Source: Bacteroidetes bacterium ADurb.Bin302 | GTDB taxonomy: Bacteria > Bacteroidota > Bacteroidia > Bacteroidales > Paludibacteraceae | Reading direction: 5' to 3' | NCBI GenBank assembly: GCA_002069025.1 | Contig: MWBK01000186.1 | Location: 1-6,554, forward strand | Length of the DNA: 6,554 nucleotides | Shown here: positions 1 to 6,554 of the stretch, in pieces | How the letters are laid out: every line of letters begins with the position of its first letter | Position numbering within the stretch: the stretch's first letter is position 1 | Notes under the pieces: model-generated | What the model was told of the DNA's origin: nothing | The model's database searches: none | The model's input: the letters and a program-made list of their open reading frames with translations, nothing else | Program-made: the position numbers and the translations under genes

Positions 1-2016
1 TCCTAATTCAAGACCTGCATCAATAAATTCGGACATGCTGATTTCTTGACTATGCCATTTGTTATCCGCAATAGGAGTGAACTCAACCGAAAATTCTCCA
101 TTAGTACCACCCATTTTGACAGACAATGGGCCATTGTAATCTGTTTTATAAGCAAAATGTAAGCCATAATCTGCAAGGTCTCCAAAATAATAAGAACCAC
201 TTGTGTTTACTACTCCAAAACCGAACCAACTTCCAACAGCTGAATTAACATTGTATGCTAGAGCATCGTCCCCTTCGTATTGGCTGGCAACCATCTGACT
301 TACAGTACCGGCCCATTCTGCAAATTCGTTACTACGTAAATCCAAATAAGAGTCCATATCTGATACATTGTCACGAAGAACAACCCAGTAATTATATGTT
401 TCTTTTTGAGATGGTGTGGTTATGCTTATATCATCAATAATATCATCGTCAAGTAATGTGTCCCATGCTCCTCCAACCGGACGAATATCGCATTTCCAAA
501 TATAACCTTCGCCGATTGCAGGTGCTACGCTAGGGTTGATACTTATTTCAACAGTACCACTGCCTTCAGGAACTGTAACTTTATTTTCGCCTCCTACAAC
601 AGGGGTCCAAGAATCTGTATTATCAAACAAACAAATCCATATTTCACGCGATGTAGATGCTGTATAATCTACAGACACGGTGTAAGTTGTTGAACTTTCC
701 ATGCTAGTTGGAAGGTCATGAAATGCTACTTCATCATTATCTATATTGCCTATTGCACCCGGGTCTTCTGTGAATCCACCGATTGTAATAACAGCTTTTT
801 CAGGATAGGTACATTGTAACGTAGCGGATTGATTAGCGACATCATCATATGCAAATGCATATGTACGACTATTATTGCTAATTTCTTTTTGATGGAAGAA
901 CCAAACGTATTTATTATAGCATTTGCCTGCAGGGAAAAAGCTGCTTTCATCCCACCAATCTTGAAAGACATTACTTCCTAAGTTTGTATTAATTATACCG
1001 CGATTAATAGCTGCACAAAATTGTGCTTGTAATGCTTTATCACCAATACTTCCATTTGCAAATGCGCCGGCACCTTCTATACAATCTGTTGCTGATGGGC
1101 GCGAATAAATGTGACAAGTTTTCTCACCTCCGCCCCACGATGGGTTACTCATTGTAAAAGTATTACCGGAAGCATTACCAGACCAATTGCCGCGTTCGCC
1201 ATGACCTGCGTTTAGTGTTTTACTTTGAAAAGCATCCCATATTTGATTAACGTAAGCGTTAAATTCAGAGAAACTAGCTGTTGTTTTAAATGCATCAACT
1301 TTTGATGGTTGTTCTATGATACATCCTAAGTTATCTGTTGTAATAACATCCTGAAGGCAAACATTATAATCTGAATTACCTAATTGTTGATTCCATTTTG
1401 CGATAACTTGAGCGTATGACATTAATTCACCAACTTTTTGGTATTGCGAGAAATTAGCACCATTTCCATCGCCAATGATTTCCAAGCCCATAGGGTATTG
1501 AAAAGCATCTACGCGCGACGTGTTCATAAATAGACCTGATCTAGCCGGTTCGAAATATGTATATTCAATTATTTCCCAACGGATGCCTTTATTAGGGTCG
1601 TTTGGGTTACGCATGTCAACACCGGCGTATCCTCCTTCAGCATGGAAATGTATATATAAAGGAGATCCGAAACTGAAGAATATTCGACCTCCGAATGCAC
1701 CTTCGGGTATATAAATTGTTTTGTCTTTTATATCACTTAACTTATAAAAAATATTGCCATAGCCCCAGTCCCCATTTGTTTTGTGCAGAGTGTTTTGAGA
1801 AGCACTCATACCTTTCATTTGTGCATCCCATTGAGTGTTTGCGGCTAAGTTTATCCACATATTTCCAACATCACTATGTTGACCTATAACTGCTATGTAA
1901 ACTTGATTGTCAGGAAAGTTTGAGTTATTAACCAATTGTATTGGTAAACTTTTTCCGATACATGTAATGGACAATAAACTTATTGCCATAAAAAGTAATA
2001 ATAATCTTTTTTTCAT
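1..2016 (-). CDS. Secreted GH64 endo-beta-1,3-glucanase, multidomain (3' end beyond window)
   Basis: The ATG at 2016-2014 opens a frame that stays open for 672 codons to base 1, so the C-terminus is missing. Residues 1 to about 22 form a Sec signal peptide (MKKR, then a leucine-rich core); there is no good lipobox. Residues about 25-402 read as a GH64 laminaripentaose-producing beta-1,3-glucanase of thaumatin-like fold. Seen: GGRIFFSFG (109-117), a WEIIEY segment whose E151 is the likely catalytic acid, NTSRVDAFQ with D170 as the likely second catalytic residue, and the domain-closing RTYAFAYDD (384-392). The length suits the family. Residues about 404-535 look like an all-beta module (TYTVSVDYTA, an IRPVGG-W motif) that I cannot name securely. 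Residues about 541-672 start another module resembling a galactose-binding-like carbohydrate-binding domain (SWFGFGVV, KWHSQEI). The family hydrolyses beta-1,3-glucan outside the cell. A T9SS tail is expected beyond the left edge but is not seen. It lies downstream of two GH18 genes on the same strand. Confidence 0.85.
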   Translation of the reverse strand, partial: MKKRLLLLFMAISLLSITCIGKSLPIQLVNNSNFPDNQVYIAVIGQHSDVGNMWINLAANTQWDAQMKGMSASQNTLHKTNGDWGYGNIFYKLSDIKDKTIYIPEGAFGGRIFFSFGSPLYIHFHAEGGYAGVDMRNPNDPNKGIRWEIIEYTYFEPARSGLFMNTSRVDAFQYPMGLEIIGDGNGANFSQYQKVGELMSYAQVIAKWNQQLGNSDYNVCLQDVITTDNLGCIIEQPSKVDAFKTTASFSEFNAYVNQIWDAFQSKTLNAGHGERGNWSGNASGNTFTMSNPSWGGGEKTCHIYSRPSATDCIEGAGAFANGSIGDKALQAQFCAAINRGIINTNLGSNVFQDWWDESSFFPAGKCYNKYVWFFHQKEISNNSRTYAFAYDDVANQSATLQCTYPEKAVITIGGFTEDPGAIGNIDNDEVAFHDLPTSMESSTTYTVSVDYTASTSREIWICLFDNTDSWTPVVGGENKVTVPEGSGTVEISINPSVAPAIGEGYIWKCDIRPVGGAWDTLLDDDIIDDISITTPSQKETYNYWVVLRDNVSDMDSYLDLRSNEFAEWAGTVSQMVASQYEGDDALAYNVNSAVGSWFGFGVVNTSGSYYFGDLADYGLHFAYKTDYNGPLSVKMGGTNGEFSVEFTPIADNKWHSQEISMSEFIDAGLELG

Positions 2017-2044
2017 TGTGTTGATTTATTAATGGTTGTGAGAG

Positions 2045-2052
2045 CAAAATTA
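2045..2052 (-). promoter_or_regulatory. Possible Bacteroidota -7 promoter box for the GH64 gene
   Basis: Read on the minus strand, 2052-2045 is TAATTTTG, an exact match to the Bacteroidota -7 consensus TAnnTTTG. It lies 28 bases upstream of the GH64 ATG, which would give a leader of about 20 bases. No clear TTTG-like -33 element is visible at the right distance, and such short motifs occur by chance in AT-rich DNA. The assignment is therefore tentative. No Shine-Dalgarno sequence is seen before the ATG, as is usual in this phylum. Confidence 0.35.
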
Positions 2053-2060
2053 GATATGTT

Positions 2061-2073
2061 TTAATGCCATTAA
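2061..2073. promoter_or_regulatory. Short palindrome just upstream of the putative GH64 promoter box
   Basis: TTAATG-C-CATTAA is a perfect inverted repeat of 6-base arms around one central base. It begins 8 bases upstream of the possible -7 box of the GH64 gene, in the zone where a -33 element or an operator would lie. A related half (TTAATGG) recurs at about 2029-2035, next to the start codon. An operator for a dimeric regulator is possible, but AT-rich palindromes of this length also arise by chance. Confidence 0.2.
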
Positions 2074-2501
2074 TCGCTCATGAATCAGTCCAAGAAAGTA
2101 ATGTAAGTTTTGAAAAATACGTCTTTGTTTTAAATATACTGTAAATCAGACGATTAATACAAATATATGAAATTCATAAAGTAGTTATAACGAACTTTTT
2201 CAACAGTACATCAAATACGCATTTTGTCGAAAATTGTTGCTGTTATGATGGTAAAATTTATAATGCTTTAGTTGATATGCTTCTTGGTATATTTCCTATT
2301 TTGGCAACTTTTTGATGCCTTTATAAGGATTTCAGTAAGAGTGTAAAAGATATAGATGGTTTTGTAGAAGGTGATTGTAGCAGCAGAGGTAAATGCGAAG
2401 GCCTTGGAATGGCAATATATATAATAATTCTTTGCGTTCTTATTTTCTGTATGGTGCAGTTTGCTATGTTTGTAGAATGATTGCTGGTCTGTTTAAATTT
2501 A

Positions 2502-2541
2502 TTAGTTTGTTGGGTGGAAGTAAATTCCACCCACAAACTAA
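2502..2541 (-). terminator. Strong hairpin, probable terminator of the GH18-lectin gene
   Basis: TTAGTTTG-T-TGGGTGGAA, loop GTAAA, TTCCACCCA-CAAACTAA forms 17 base pairs with a single bulged T. Its near edge is 26 bases beyond the TAA of the GH18-lectin gene. The GC-rich inner stem (GGGTGG/CCACCC) contrasts with its AT-rich surroundings. On the minus strand the trailing sequence is AT-rich but has no clean U-tract, so intrinsic termination is likely but not certain. It could instead stabilise the 3' end of the mRNA. Confidence 0.65.
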
Positions 2542-2567
2542 CTCAAAACAATTACAACAACACGATA

Positions 2568-5135
2568 TTAGTGTTTAACTAATATTTTATAGCTTTGATT
2601 GTCTATTATTAAGAGATAAATACCATTTTGTATCTCTGTAATAGGTATAGACAATATATTAGATTCGCAATTGGTATTGCATAATATTCTTCCTTCTAAA
2701 TCTTTTAAATATATAGTTCTTTTTGCATAATTTGCCCATTTAATATTAATGTAATTGCAAGCTGGATTTGGATATATGCTTATATTTTCAGTATTGGAAG
2801 TAGAGTTTATTTGTGTAGTTATAACTTGCGACCAAGGAACTAATTTCCATGCTTGAGCTGCCGATCCATTGTTTGACCATGTTTTTATCCATTCTCCTGC
2901 ATTTTTATCGCTTTCCGGAACTTCAATTACCTTTCCACAGTGCCGTGCAATAAATTGGTAATATCCATTACCTGCATCGCATATCATAAATTGTTGGTTA
3001 TGTGCATCTGCGTAATAATCGTATAGTTGTATGTTTGCTCTATCGTTAACGGATGCGTTTGCAACATCAAATACTCTGTTGGCTGGCGCACTGTATATGC
3101 TGTAAACGCCATTGTCTCGTTCTACTAACTTAAATTTTTGAGTTTCTGATTTTCCTAAATCATTCCATTGTACAATAGCAGTGTTATTGTCTGTTTTGTT
3201 TTCGTATAAATCAAGATACAGAGAGCTATTTTTATTTTGTATTTTGTATTCGCCATTTAAGCCAGATATGCCCTGTGCTTCTATTTTTATAGATGATGTT
3301 TTATCGTTCCAATCATCTCCAATCCAATTTACATCAGATGTAAAACTCTTTGAAGAGCCTTTATAGTTATCATCAACATAAATAGTAGCTTTGTATCCTT
3401 TGGTTACTTTTAGTGATGTTAGTGAATTATCGGCAAAACCATATATTTTTAATTGATTAAGCGAATGTGAACCTTCGGGTAAAGACAGTGAGGTTCCTGC
3501 ATAGTTAAGGTCATTGTATATGCTTGCAACTGCAACTCCTATTGGTTTTAGTTTAATCAATTGCCATTGTTGTGCATTTGTGCCATTGTTATCGTAAATT
3601 TTAATCCATTCTCCTGCCTGTTTGCTCGAACCTGGTACCTCAATAGGTTTGCCGCAGTTTCGTGCTATAATTTGGTAATAACCACTGCCTTTATCAACCA
3701 AAATAAATTGTTGAGCTTTTGTGTCGTTGCTTGTATATGCTTGAACTACTGTTCCATTGTCGCTTTTCGATTCTTTTATATCTAAAACTTTTCCGTTGCC
3801 TTTACAAGTAATTGTATATACGCCATTTCCTTTATGTTTAAATTCGTATAGTTGAAAGGCTTCTTCACCTTCGTCATTGTATTGAACTACATTGGTTCCG
3901 TTTTCGGTACCATTGCCTGCCATATCAAGATATAGTCCGCTATTTCTGTTTTTAATCTTATATATTCCAGAAATATCAGTAACGCCAGATGGCTCTATTT
4001 TTGAAGATGTACACTTGTCGTTTCTGTCTGAACCTACAAATGTAGCGTCAGAAGTAAAAGATGCAGTGCTGCCGCCGTATTTGTCGTTATCGTATAAAGT
4101 AATTTTAAATCCTGTGCTTATCTTAATTGAAGATATATCGTCATTAGTAATGCCGTAAGCAGCAAGGTCTGCCATAGTATAGTTACCTTCTGCAAGTTGT
4201 TTAGAATATCCTTCATAATTTGCGCCTTCGTAAACAGTTGCAACGGGGTTGGTTGCAGAATTACACGAACCGAAAACTCTGTTCATACGTGTAGCCCATG
4301 CATTCAGATCCCATGTTTCATCATTGTAAACCCATACAAAGCCACCGGTAACGCCATTGTCGTTTTTCCATGACTGAAATTGATTTATGGAACCAGACAT
4401 TCCACCATCCTGGTAGTTCATTCTGCCTGCATGCAGGGTAATTCCATTAATATGCCAGTTTGAAGGATTATTGCCTGCACCTCCATCGTAACACTGAACC
4501 ATAATTCTATCGACAGCATTTGAACGTTGATTATTTATGTTTGTAGCCAATTGCGACCAAAAATCTTTATTCATATATGGTGCAAGTGAAGTCTTATATC
4601 CTAAATCTTTCATCATAACATGAAATCTTGTGGCAGTACTGAGGTCGTAGCAATTCTCATCGTCATTATTTACTCCATCAAGTTCTGGAATAGCATTTTT
4701 AAGTGCTTTAAAGTTTTTGTAAAGCATAGTTTCCGAACCTGTGCCATTATTATTTATTAATGTTTTAATATGGTCGTACGATTCATTTCCCCAGCCGCCA
4801 ATACATATTTCAATTCTATTTATATGTGTAGGTGAGGTTTTTAATGCTTTTATATCTGCTTGATAGTTTGGTTGAGTGTTTCCAAAAACATACTGACCAT
4901 TTTGACATATTGTTTCGCCATCTGTTTTTAAGGTACCATCGCTTTCTACATTTACATTAAACAAAATAACGTAAGTAAAACCGGAGTTTTTTAATTTGGT
5001 TATAGTATTAGGTCGTTCGCGTCTTATATGACCGCCTACATATACGCCACTCTCGGCCATACTTACATGGCAATCTATAAATAAAAAGCATGTTATAACT
5101 AATAAGTAACTGAACAGGGTAGTGATTTGTTTCAT
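2568..5135 (-). CDS. Secreted GH18-family protein with duplicated beta/gamma-crystallin and ricin-type lectin modules, T9SS cargo
   Basis: Complete, 855 residues, ATG at 5135 and TAA at 2570-2568. The order is: signal peptide 1-27 (cleavage likely after SMA); GH18-like TIM barrel about 29-290; beta/gamma-crystallin 1 about 298-382; ricin-type beta-trefoil 1 about 386-528; beta/gamma-crystallin 2 about 536-620; beta-trefoil 2 about 622-768; type A T9SS sorting domain about 784-855 (ISIYPNPA). GH18 landmarks are CIGGW (111-115), the beta-4 signature DGVNNDDE (153-160), MVQCYD (212-217) and GGFVW (264-268). The proton-donor glutamate (E160) and preceding D158 remain, but the middle Asp of DxxDxDxE is N156 and the usual aromatic is D159. 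Both crystallin domains carry two canonical N/D-N/D-x-x-S/T-S calcium motifs. Each trefoil has QxW-type repeats (QQF/QQW; QKF/QQF/QAW). By family, GH18 members cleave chitin or N-glycan cores, or are inactive lectins; the substrate here is unknown. The CDS has its own 265-base upstream gap and no Shine-Dalgarno sequence. Confidence 0.88.
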   Translation of the reverse strand: MKQITTLFSYLLVITCFLFIDCHVSMAESGVYVGGHIRRERPNTITKLKNSGFTYVILFNVNVESDGTLKTDGETICQNGQYVFGNTQPNYQADIKALKTSPTHINRIEICIGGWGNESYDHIKTLINNNGTGSETMLYKNFKALKNAIPELDGVNNDDENCYDLSTATRFHVMMKDLGYKTSLAPYMNKDFWSQLATNINNQRSNAVDRIMVQCYDGGAGNNPSNWHINGITLHAGRMNYQDGGMSGSINQFQSWKNDNGVTGGFVWVYNDETWDLNAWATRMNRVFGSCNSATNPVATVYEGANYEGYSKQLAEGNYTMADLAAYGITNDDISSIKISTGFKITLYDNDKYGGSTASFTSDATFVGSDRNDKCTSSKIEPSGVTDISGIYKIKNRNSGLYLDMAGNGTENGTNVVQYNDEGEEAFQLYEFKHKGNGVYTITCKGNGKVLDIKESKSDNGTVVQAYTSNDTKAQQFILVDKGSGYYQIIARNCGKPIEVPGSSKQAGEWIKIYDNNGTNAQQWQLIKLKPIGVAVASIYNDLNYAGTSLSLPEGSHSLNQLKIYGFADNSLTSLKVTKGYKATIYVDDNYKGSSKSFTSDVNWIGDDWNDKTSSIKIEAQGISGLNGEYKIQNKNSSLYLDLYENKTDNNTAIVQWNDLGKSETQKFKLVERDNGVYSIYSAPANRVFDVANASVNDRANIQLYDYYADAHNQQFMICDAGNGYYQFIARHCGKVIEVPESDKNAGEWIKTWSNNGSAAQAWKLVPWSQVITTQINSTSNTENISIYPNPACNYINIKWANYAKRTIYLKDLEGRILCNTNCESNILSIPITEIQNGIYLLIIDNQSYKILVKH
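2832..3530 (-). repeat. Second copy of the internal crystallin + beta-trefoil module
   Basis: Residues 536-768 of the GH18-lectin protein repeat residues 298-528 in the same domain order, offset by about 239 residues. The last trefoil subdomain is best conserved: residues 727-766 match 488-527 at 26 of 40 positions by my hand alignment, sharing CGK-IEVP, AGEWIK and NNG. The calcium motifs of this copy are D569-S574 and N610-S615. Confidence 0.85.
3552..4244 (-). repeat. First copy of the internal crystallin + beta-trefoil module
   Basis: This stretch encodes residues 298-528 of the GH18-lectin protein: a beta/gamma-crystallin domain with calcium motifs N331-S336 (NDDISS) and N372-S377 (NDKCTS), then a ricin-type beta-trefoil with QQF (475-477) and QQW (522-524). 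It is the partner of the copy at 2832-3530. The nucleotide sequences have drifted apart much more than the proteins, so the duplication is old. Confidence 0.85.
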
Positions 5136-5335
5136 ATTGTGTGATTTTGGGTGTATTTTGATTCTGCATTACAAAGAAATATATAAAGATTGATTTAATA
5201 AACAGGACAGATATATACAGTAATAATTTGGAATATATTTAATAAAAATGCAATGCTTGTTTGTGTAAGTGTCAGTATATTAAGGTGTTATTATTAACTG
5301 AATTTTTTATTGATTGTAGATTTGTTAGAGTAAAA
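5136..5335. other. AT-rich leader and promoter region of the GH18-lectin gene
   Basis: With the terminator at 5336-5381, this completes the 265-base gap between the two GH18 genes. No open frame of note is present. The only promoter-like box is TTTCTTTG on the minus strand (5179-5172), one base off TAnnTTTG and 36 bases upstream of the ATG. No -33 element or Shine-Dalgarno sequence is evident, so the promoter is not placed with confidence. Confidence 0.4.
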
Positions 5336-5381
5336 TTAAGCGACATAGCTACCTGAATCAGGGTTTAACTATGCCGTTTAA
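5336..5381 (-). terminator. Rho-independent-type terminator of the GH18 chitinase gene
   Basis: On the minus strand TTAAACGGCATAG pairs with CTATGTCGCTTAA: 13 positions with one mismatch and one G-U wobble. The 20-base loop itself contains CCTG-ATT-CAGG, so a longer composite hairpin is possible. It starts 19 bases past the chitinase TAA and runs into TTAATTTTACTC with a short T-run, as expected of an intrinsic terminator. Confidence 0.7.
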
Positions 5382-5400
5382 TTTAATAATTTATGTTGCC

Positions 5401-6554
5401 TTATTTAACTTGTAATTTAATAGATTTATCGCCTGTTTTTATAATATACAAACCTTCGTTTAAACCTGTTACATCTAAAGTAGTACTATTACTGTTGCCG
5501 TTGTATGTCTGAATCAAACGTCCAACCATATTAAATACATAGATAGTAGTACCTTCGGTAGTTCCTGATAATTCAACATAATCTGTAGCGGGATTCGGAT
5601 ATAAACTGATATTATGTTCTGTTATATTTTCATTATTAATAATATCTGTTGTCATGCTTTTTTCATACAATTCGCGATAAACTATTGATGTTAAAGGAGC
5701 TCCATTATTCAAATCATCTCCTGATATTTCCCATACAATGATACCACCATAGTTATTGTCTTTTATAAAATTACAACGAGCTTCTAATGATTGTTCATCT
5801 TCGTATGTTAAGAACGCGCCGGTTGATGCGTTAAACAAATACGGTGCTTGAGAAATATTATCATAGTATTTAGTCCAGCCTGATGTAGTTTCCAATTTTT
5901 TTACTTCAAACCATGGATATTGTCCGCCTGGAGTAGGGGTTGATGTATCATCCCATGTACCGCGTAAATATCCTGTAGCATTTTGGAACAATCCATCGCC
6001 TTTATTTCCGGCAGAAACGCCACCCCAACCACGTGAGTACCAAGGAGAACCGATAGTTATTTTCGATTTAGGGACGCCACATGATGCGTAATAAGCACCG
6101 GCAGCTTGTGCATTGAATGTTTCACGCTCAAGTTTTGTTGCTGATGGATCAGACGGATTTGGGTATATGGCAGCATGATGATTTGTTACACGTTCAAAAG
6201 CTCCGTGTGCATCATACGACATTAAATTGATGATATCCAAATATTGCTCATAATCTTTAGGATTTGATCCTTGGGCAATAGTATTTTGATTTATAGTAGC
6301 AGCAATAGTTAATAATTTATTACTCAATCCATTATTATTGTATGCCTCGCGTAATTCTTTCATTAGCGAAACATAATTAGCTACATCTTCAGGTCCGCCA
6401 GGGCAACCTTTATCAGCACTGTCATTTGGATCAGCTGCTCTGTTTACACCTGGATATTCCCAATCTATGTCAATACCATCAATAAACGGATATTGCTTCA
6501 AAAATGCTATTACACTATTAATAAAAGTAGTACGACCTTCTTTTGTCAATGCCA
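5401..6554 (-). CDS. GH18 chitinase with T9SS sorting domain (N-terminus beyond window)
   Basis: The frame is open from the right edge to TAA at 5403-5401, leaving about 383 C-terminal residues. The TTG at 6549 is internal, not a start: the frame continues upstream and the GH18 barrel is only partly present. Seen: the full signature DGIDIDWE (6480-6457) with the catalytic Glu at 6459-6457; the beta-6 motif NLMSYDAHG near 6204-6235; SPWYSRGWGG near 6020-6052, followed by an insert of about 75 residues that looks like the chitinase-insertion domain; and the beta-8 VWEISGDD near 5717-5740 with the conserved Trp. The last 70 residues (5613-5404, starting NISLYPNPA) are a type A T9SS sorting domain. 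GH18 chitinases cleave beta-1,4-linked N-acetylglucosamine polymers with retention. This member should be exported across the outer membrane and surface-anchored or released. No carbohydrate-binding module lies between barrel and tail; one could precede the barrel beyond the edge. Confidence 0.93.
   Translation of the reverse strand, partial: ALTKEGRTTFINSVIAFLKQYPFIDGIDIDWEYPGVNRAADPNDSADKGCPGGPEDVANYVSLMKELREAYNNNGLSNKLLTIAATINQNTIAQGSNPKDYEQYLDIINLMSYDAHGAFERVTNHHAAIYPNPSDPSATKLERETFNAQAAGAYYASCGVPKSKITIGSPWYSRGWGGVSAGNKGDGLFQNATGYLRGTWDDTSTPTPGGQYPWFEVKKLETTSGWTKYYDNISQAPYLFNASTGAFLTYEDEQSLEARCNFIKDNNYGGIIVWEISGDDLNNGAPLTSIVYRELYEKSMTTDIINNENITEHNISLYPNPATDYVELSGTTEGTTIYVFNMVGRLIQTYNGNSNSTTLDVTGLNEGLYIIKTGDKSIKLQVK

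Larger units (their letters stand above)
2017..2567. other. 551-base intergenic region between the GH64 and GH18-lectin genes
   Basis: This stretch separates two genes on the same strand. It holds the hairpin at 2502-2541 behind the GH18-lectin gene and the possible promoter and palindrome of the GH64 gene at 2045-2073. The roughly 430 bases between hold no gene I can support. Short open frames on both strands (plus strand from 2393, minus strand from 2536) have no recognisable domain, and both run through the hairpin. One plus-strand frame is unusually free of stops (see findings). Confidence 0.6.

Noticed and set aside
841..864. Palindrome-like run built on GCATATG/CATATGC
   Set aside because: It lies inside the GH64 coding sequence and is explained by the codons of the YAFAY motif.
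1957..1963. Lipoprotein signal (Cys at residue 19) in the GH64 protein
   Set aside because: The residues before Cys19 (S-I-T) do not fit a lipobox, which needs a small residue such as Gly, Ala or Ser at -1. A Sec signal peptide with ordinary cleavage is more likely.
2069..2158. Inverted 8-base repeat ATTAATCG (2069-2076) / CGATTAAT (2151-2158)
   Set aside because: The arms are short, AT-rich and 74 bases apart, which is easily expected by chance.
2321..2536. Minus-strand 71-codon open frame between the GH18-lectin and GH64 genes
   Set aside because: Its ATG lies inside the hairpin stem, and the low-complexity Ser/Thr/Ile-rich product matches nothing I recognise.
2393..2578. Plus-strand 61-codon open frame
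   Set aside because: It has no recognisable domain, runs through the terminator hairpin and ends inside the GH18-lectin stop region. No start signal is seen.
3181..4158. Several plus-strand open frames of 61-88 codons opposite the crystallin/trefoil repeats
   Set aside because: They mirror the duplicated coding sequence on the other strand. Two of them (3181 and 3892) have similar ends only because the underlying modules are repeats.
6547..6549. TTG as a possible start codon of the GH18 chitinase
   Set aside because: The reading frame stays open to the window edge, and the GH18 barrel needs its first beta strands upstream, so this codon is internal.

Overview
The window looks like Bacteroidota DNA. 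It is AT-rich, and both proteins whose C-termini are visible end in a type A type IX secretion (T9SS) sorting domain opening with a YPNPA motif. The genes start without Shine-Dalgarno sequences, and one start has a Bacteroidota-like -7 box (TAnnTTTG) just upstream. All three genes lie on the minus strand, so transcription runs right to left. No plus-strand gene, RNA gene, insertion sequence or CRISPR array could be supported.

In transcription order: (1) 6554-5401 holds the C-terminal part of a GH18 chitinase (its N-terminus is beyond the right edge), with an intact DGIDIDWE active-site motif, a likely chitinase-insertion domain and a T9SS tail. A hairpin terminator follows at 5381-5336. (2) 5135-2568 holds a complete 855-residue secreted protein: signal peptide, divergent GH18 domain, two tandem copies of a [beta/gamma-crystallin + ricin-type beta-trefoil] module, and a T9SS tail. 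A strong hairpin follows at 2541-2502. (3) 2016-1 holds the N-terminal 672 residues of a secreted GH64 (thaumatin-like fold) beta-1,3-glucanase with at least two further beta-sandwich-like modules; its 3' end is beyond the left edge.

The genes are separated by 265 and 551 bases and have hairpins between them, so they are probably separate transcription units rather than one operon. Their predicted activities fit together: chitin and beta-1,3-glucan are the two main structural polymers of fungal cell walls, and the exported lectin-like modules could hold enzyme on such a surface. A fungal-wall (mycolytic) or fungal-biomass degradation locus is the simplest reading, but it is an inference. The most unusual element is the middle protein: its GH18 signature is altered to DGVNNDDE, and its two calcium-type beta/gamma-crystallin domains alternate with two beta-trefoils in an ancient internal duplication.
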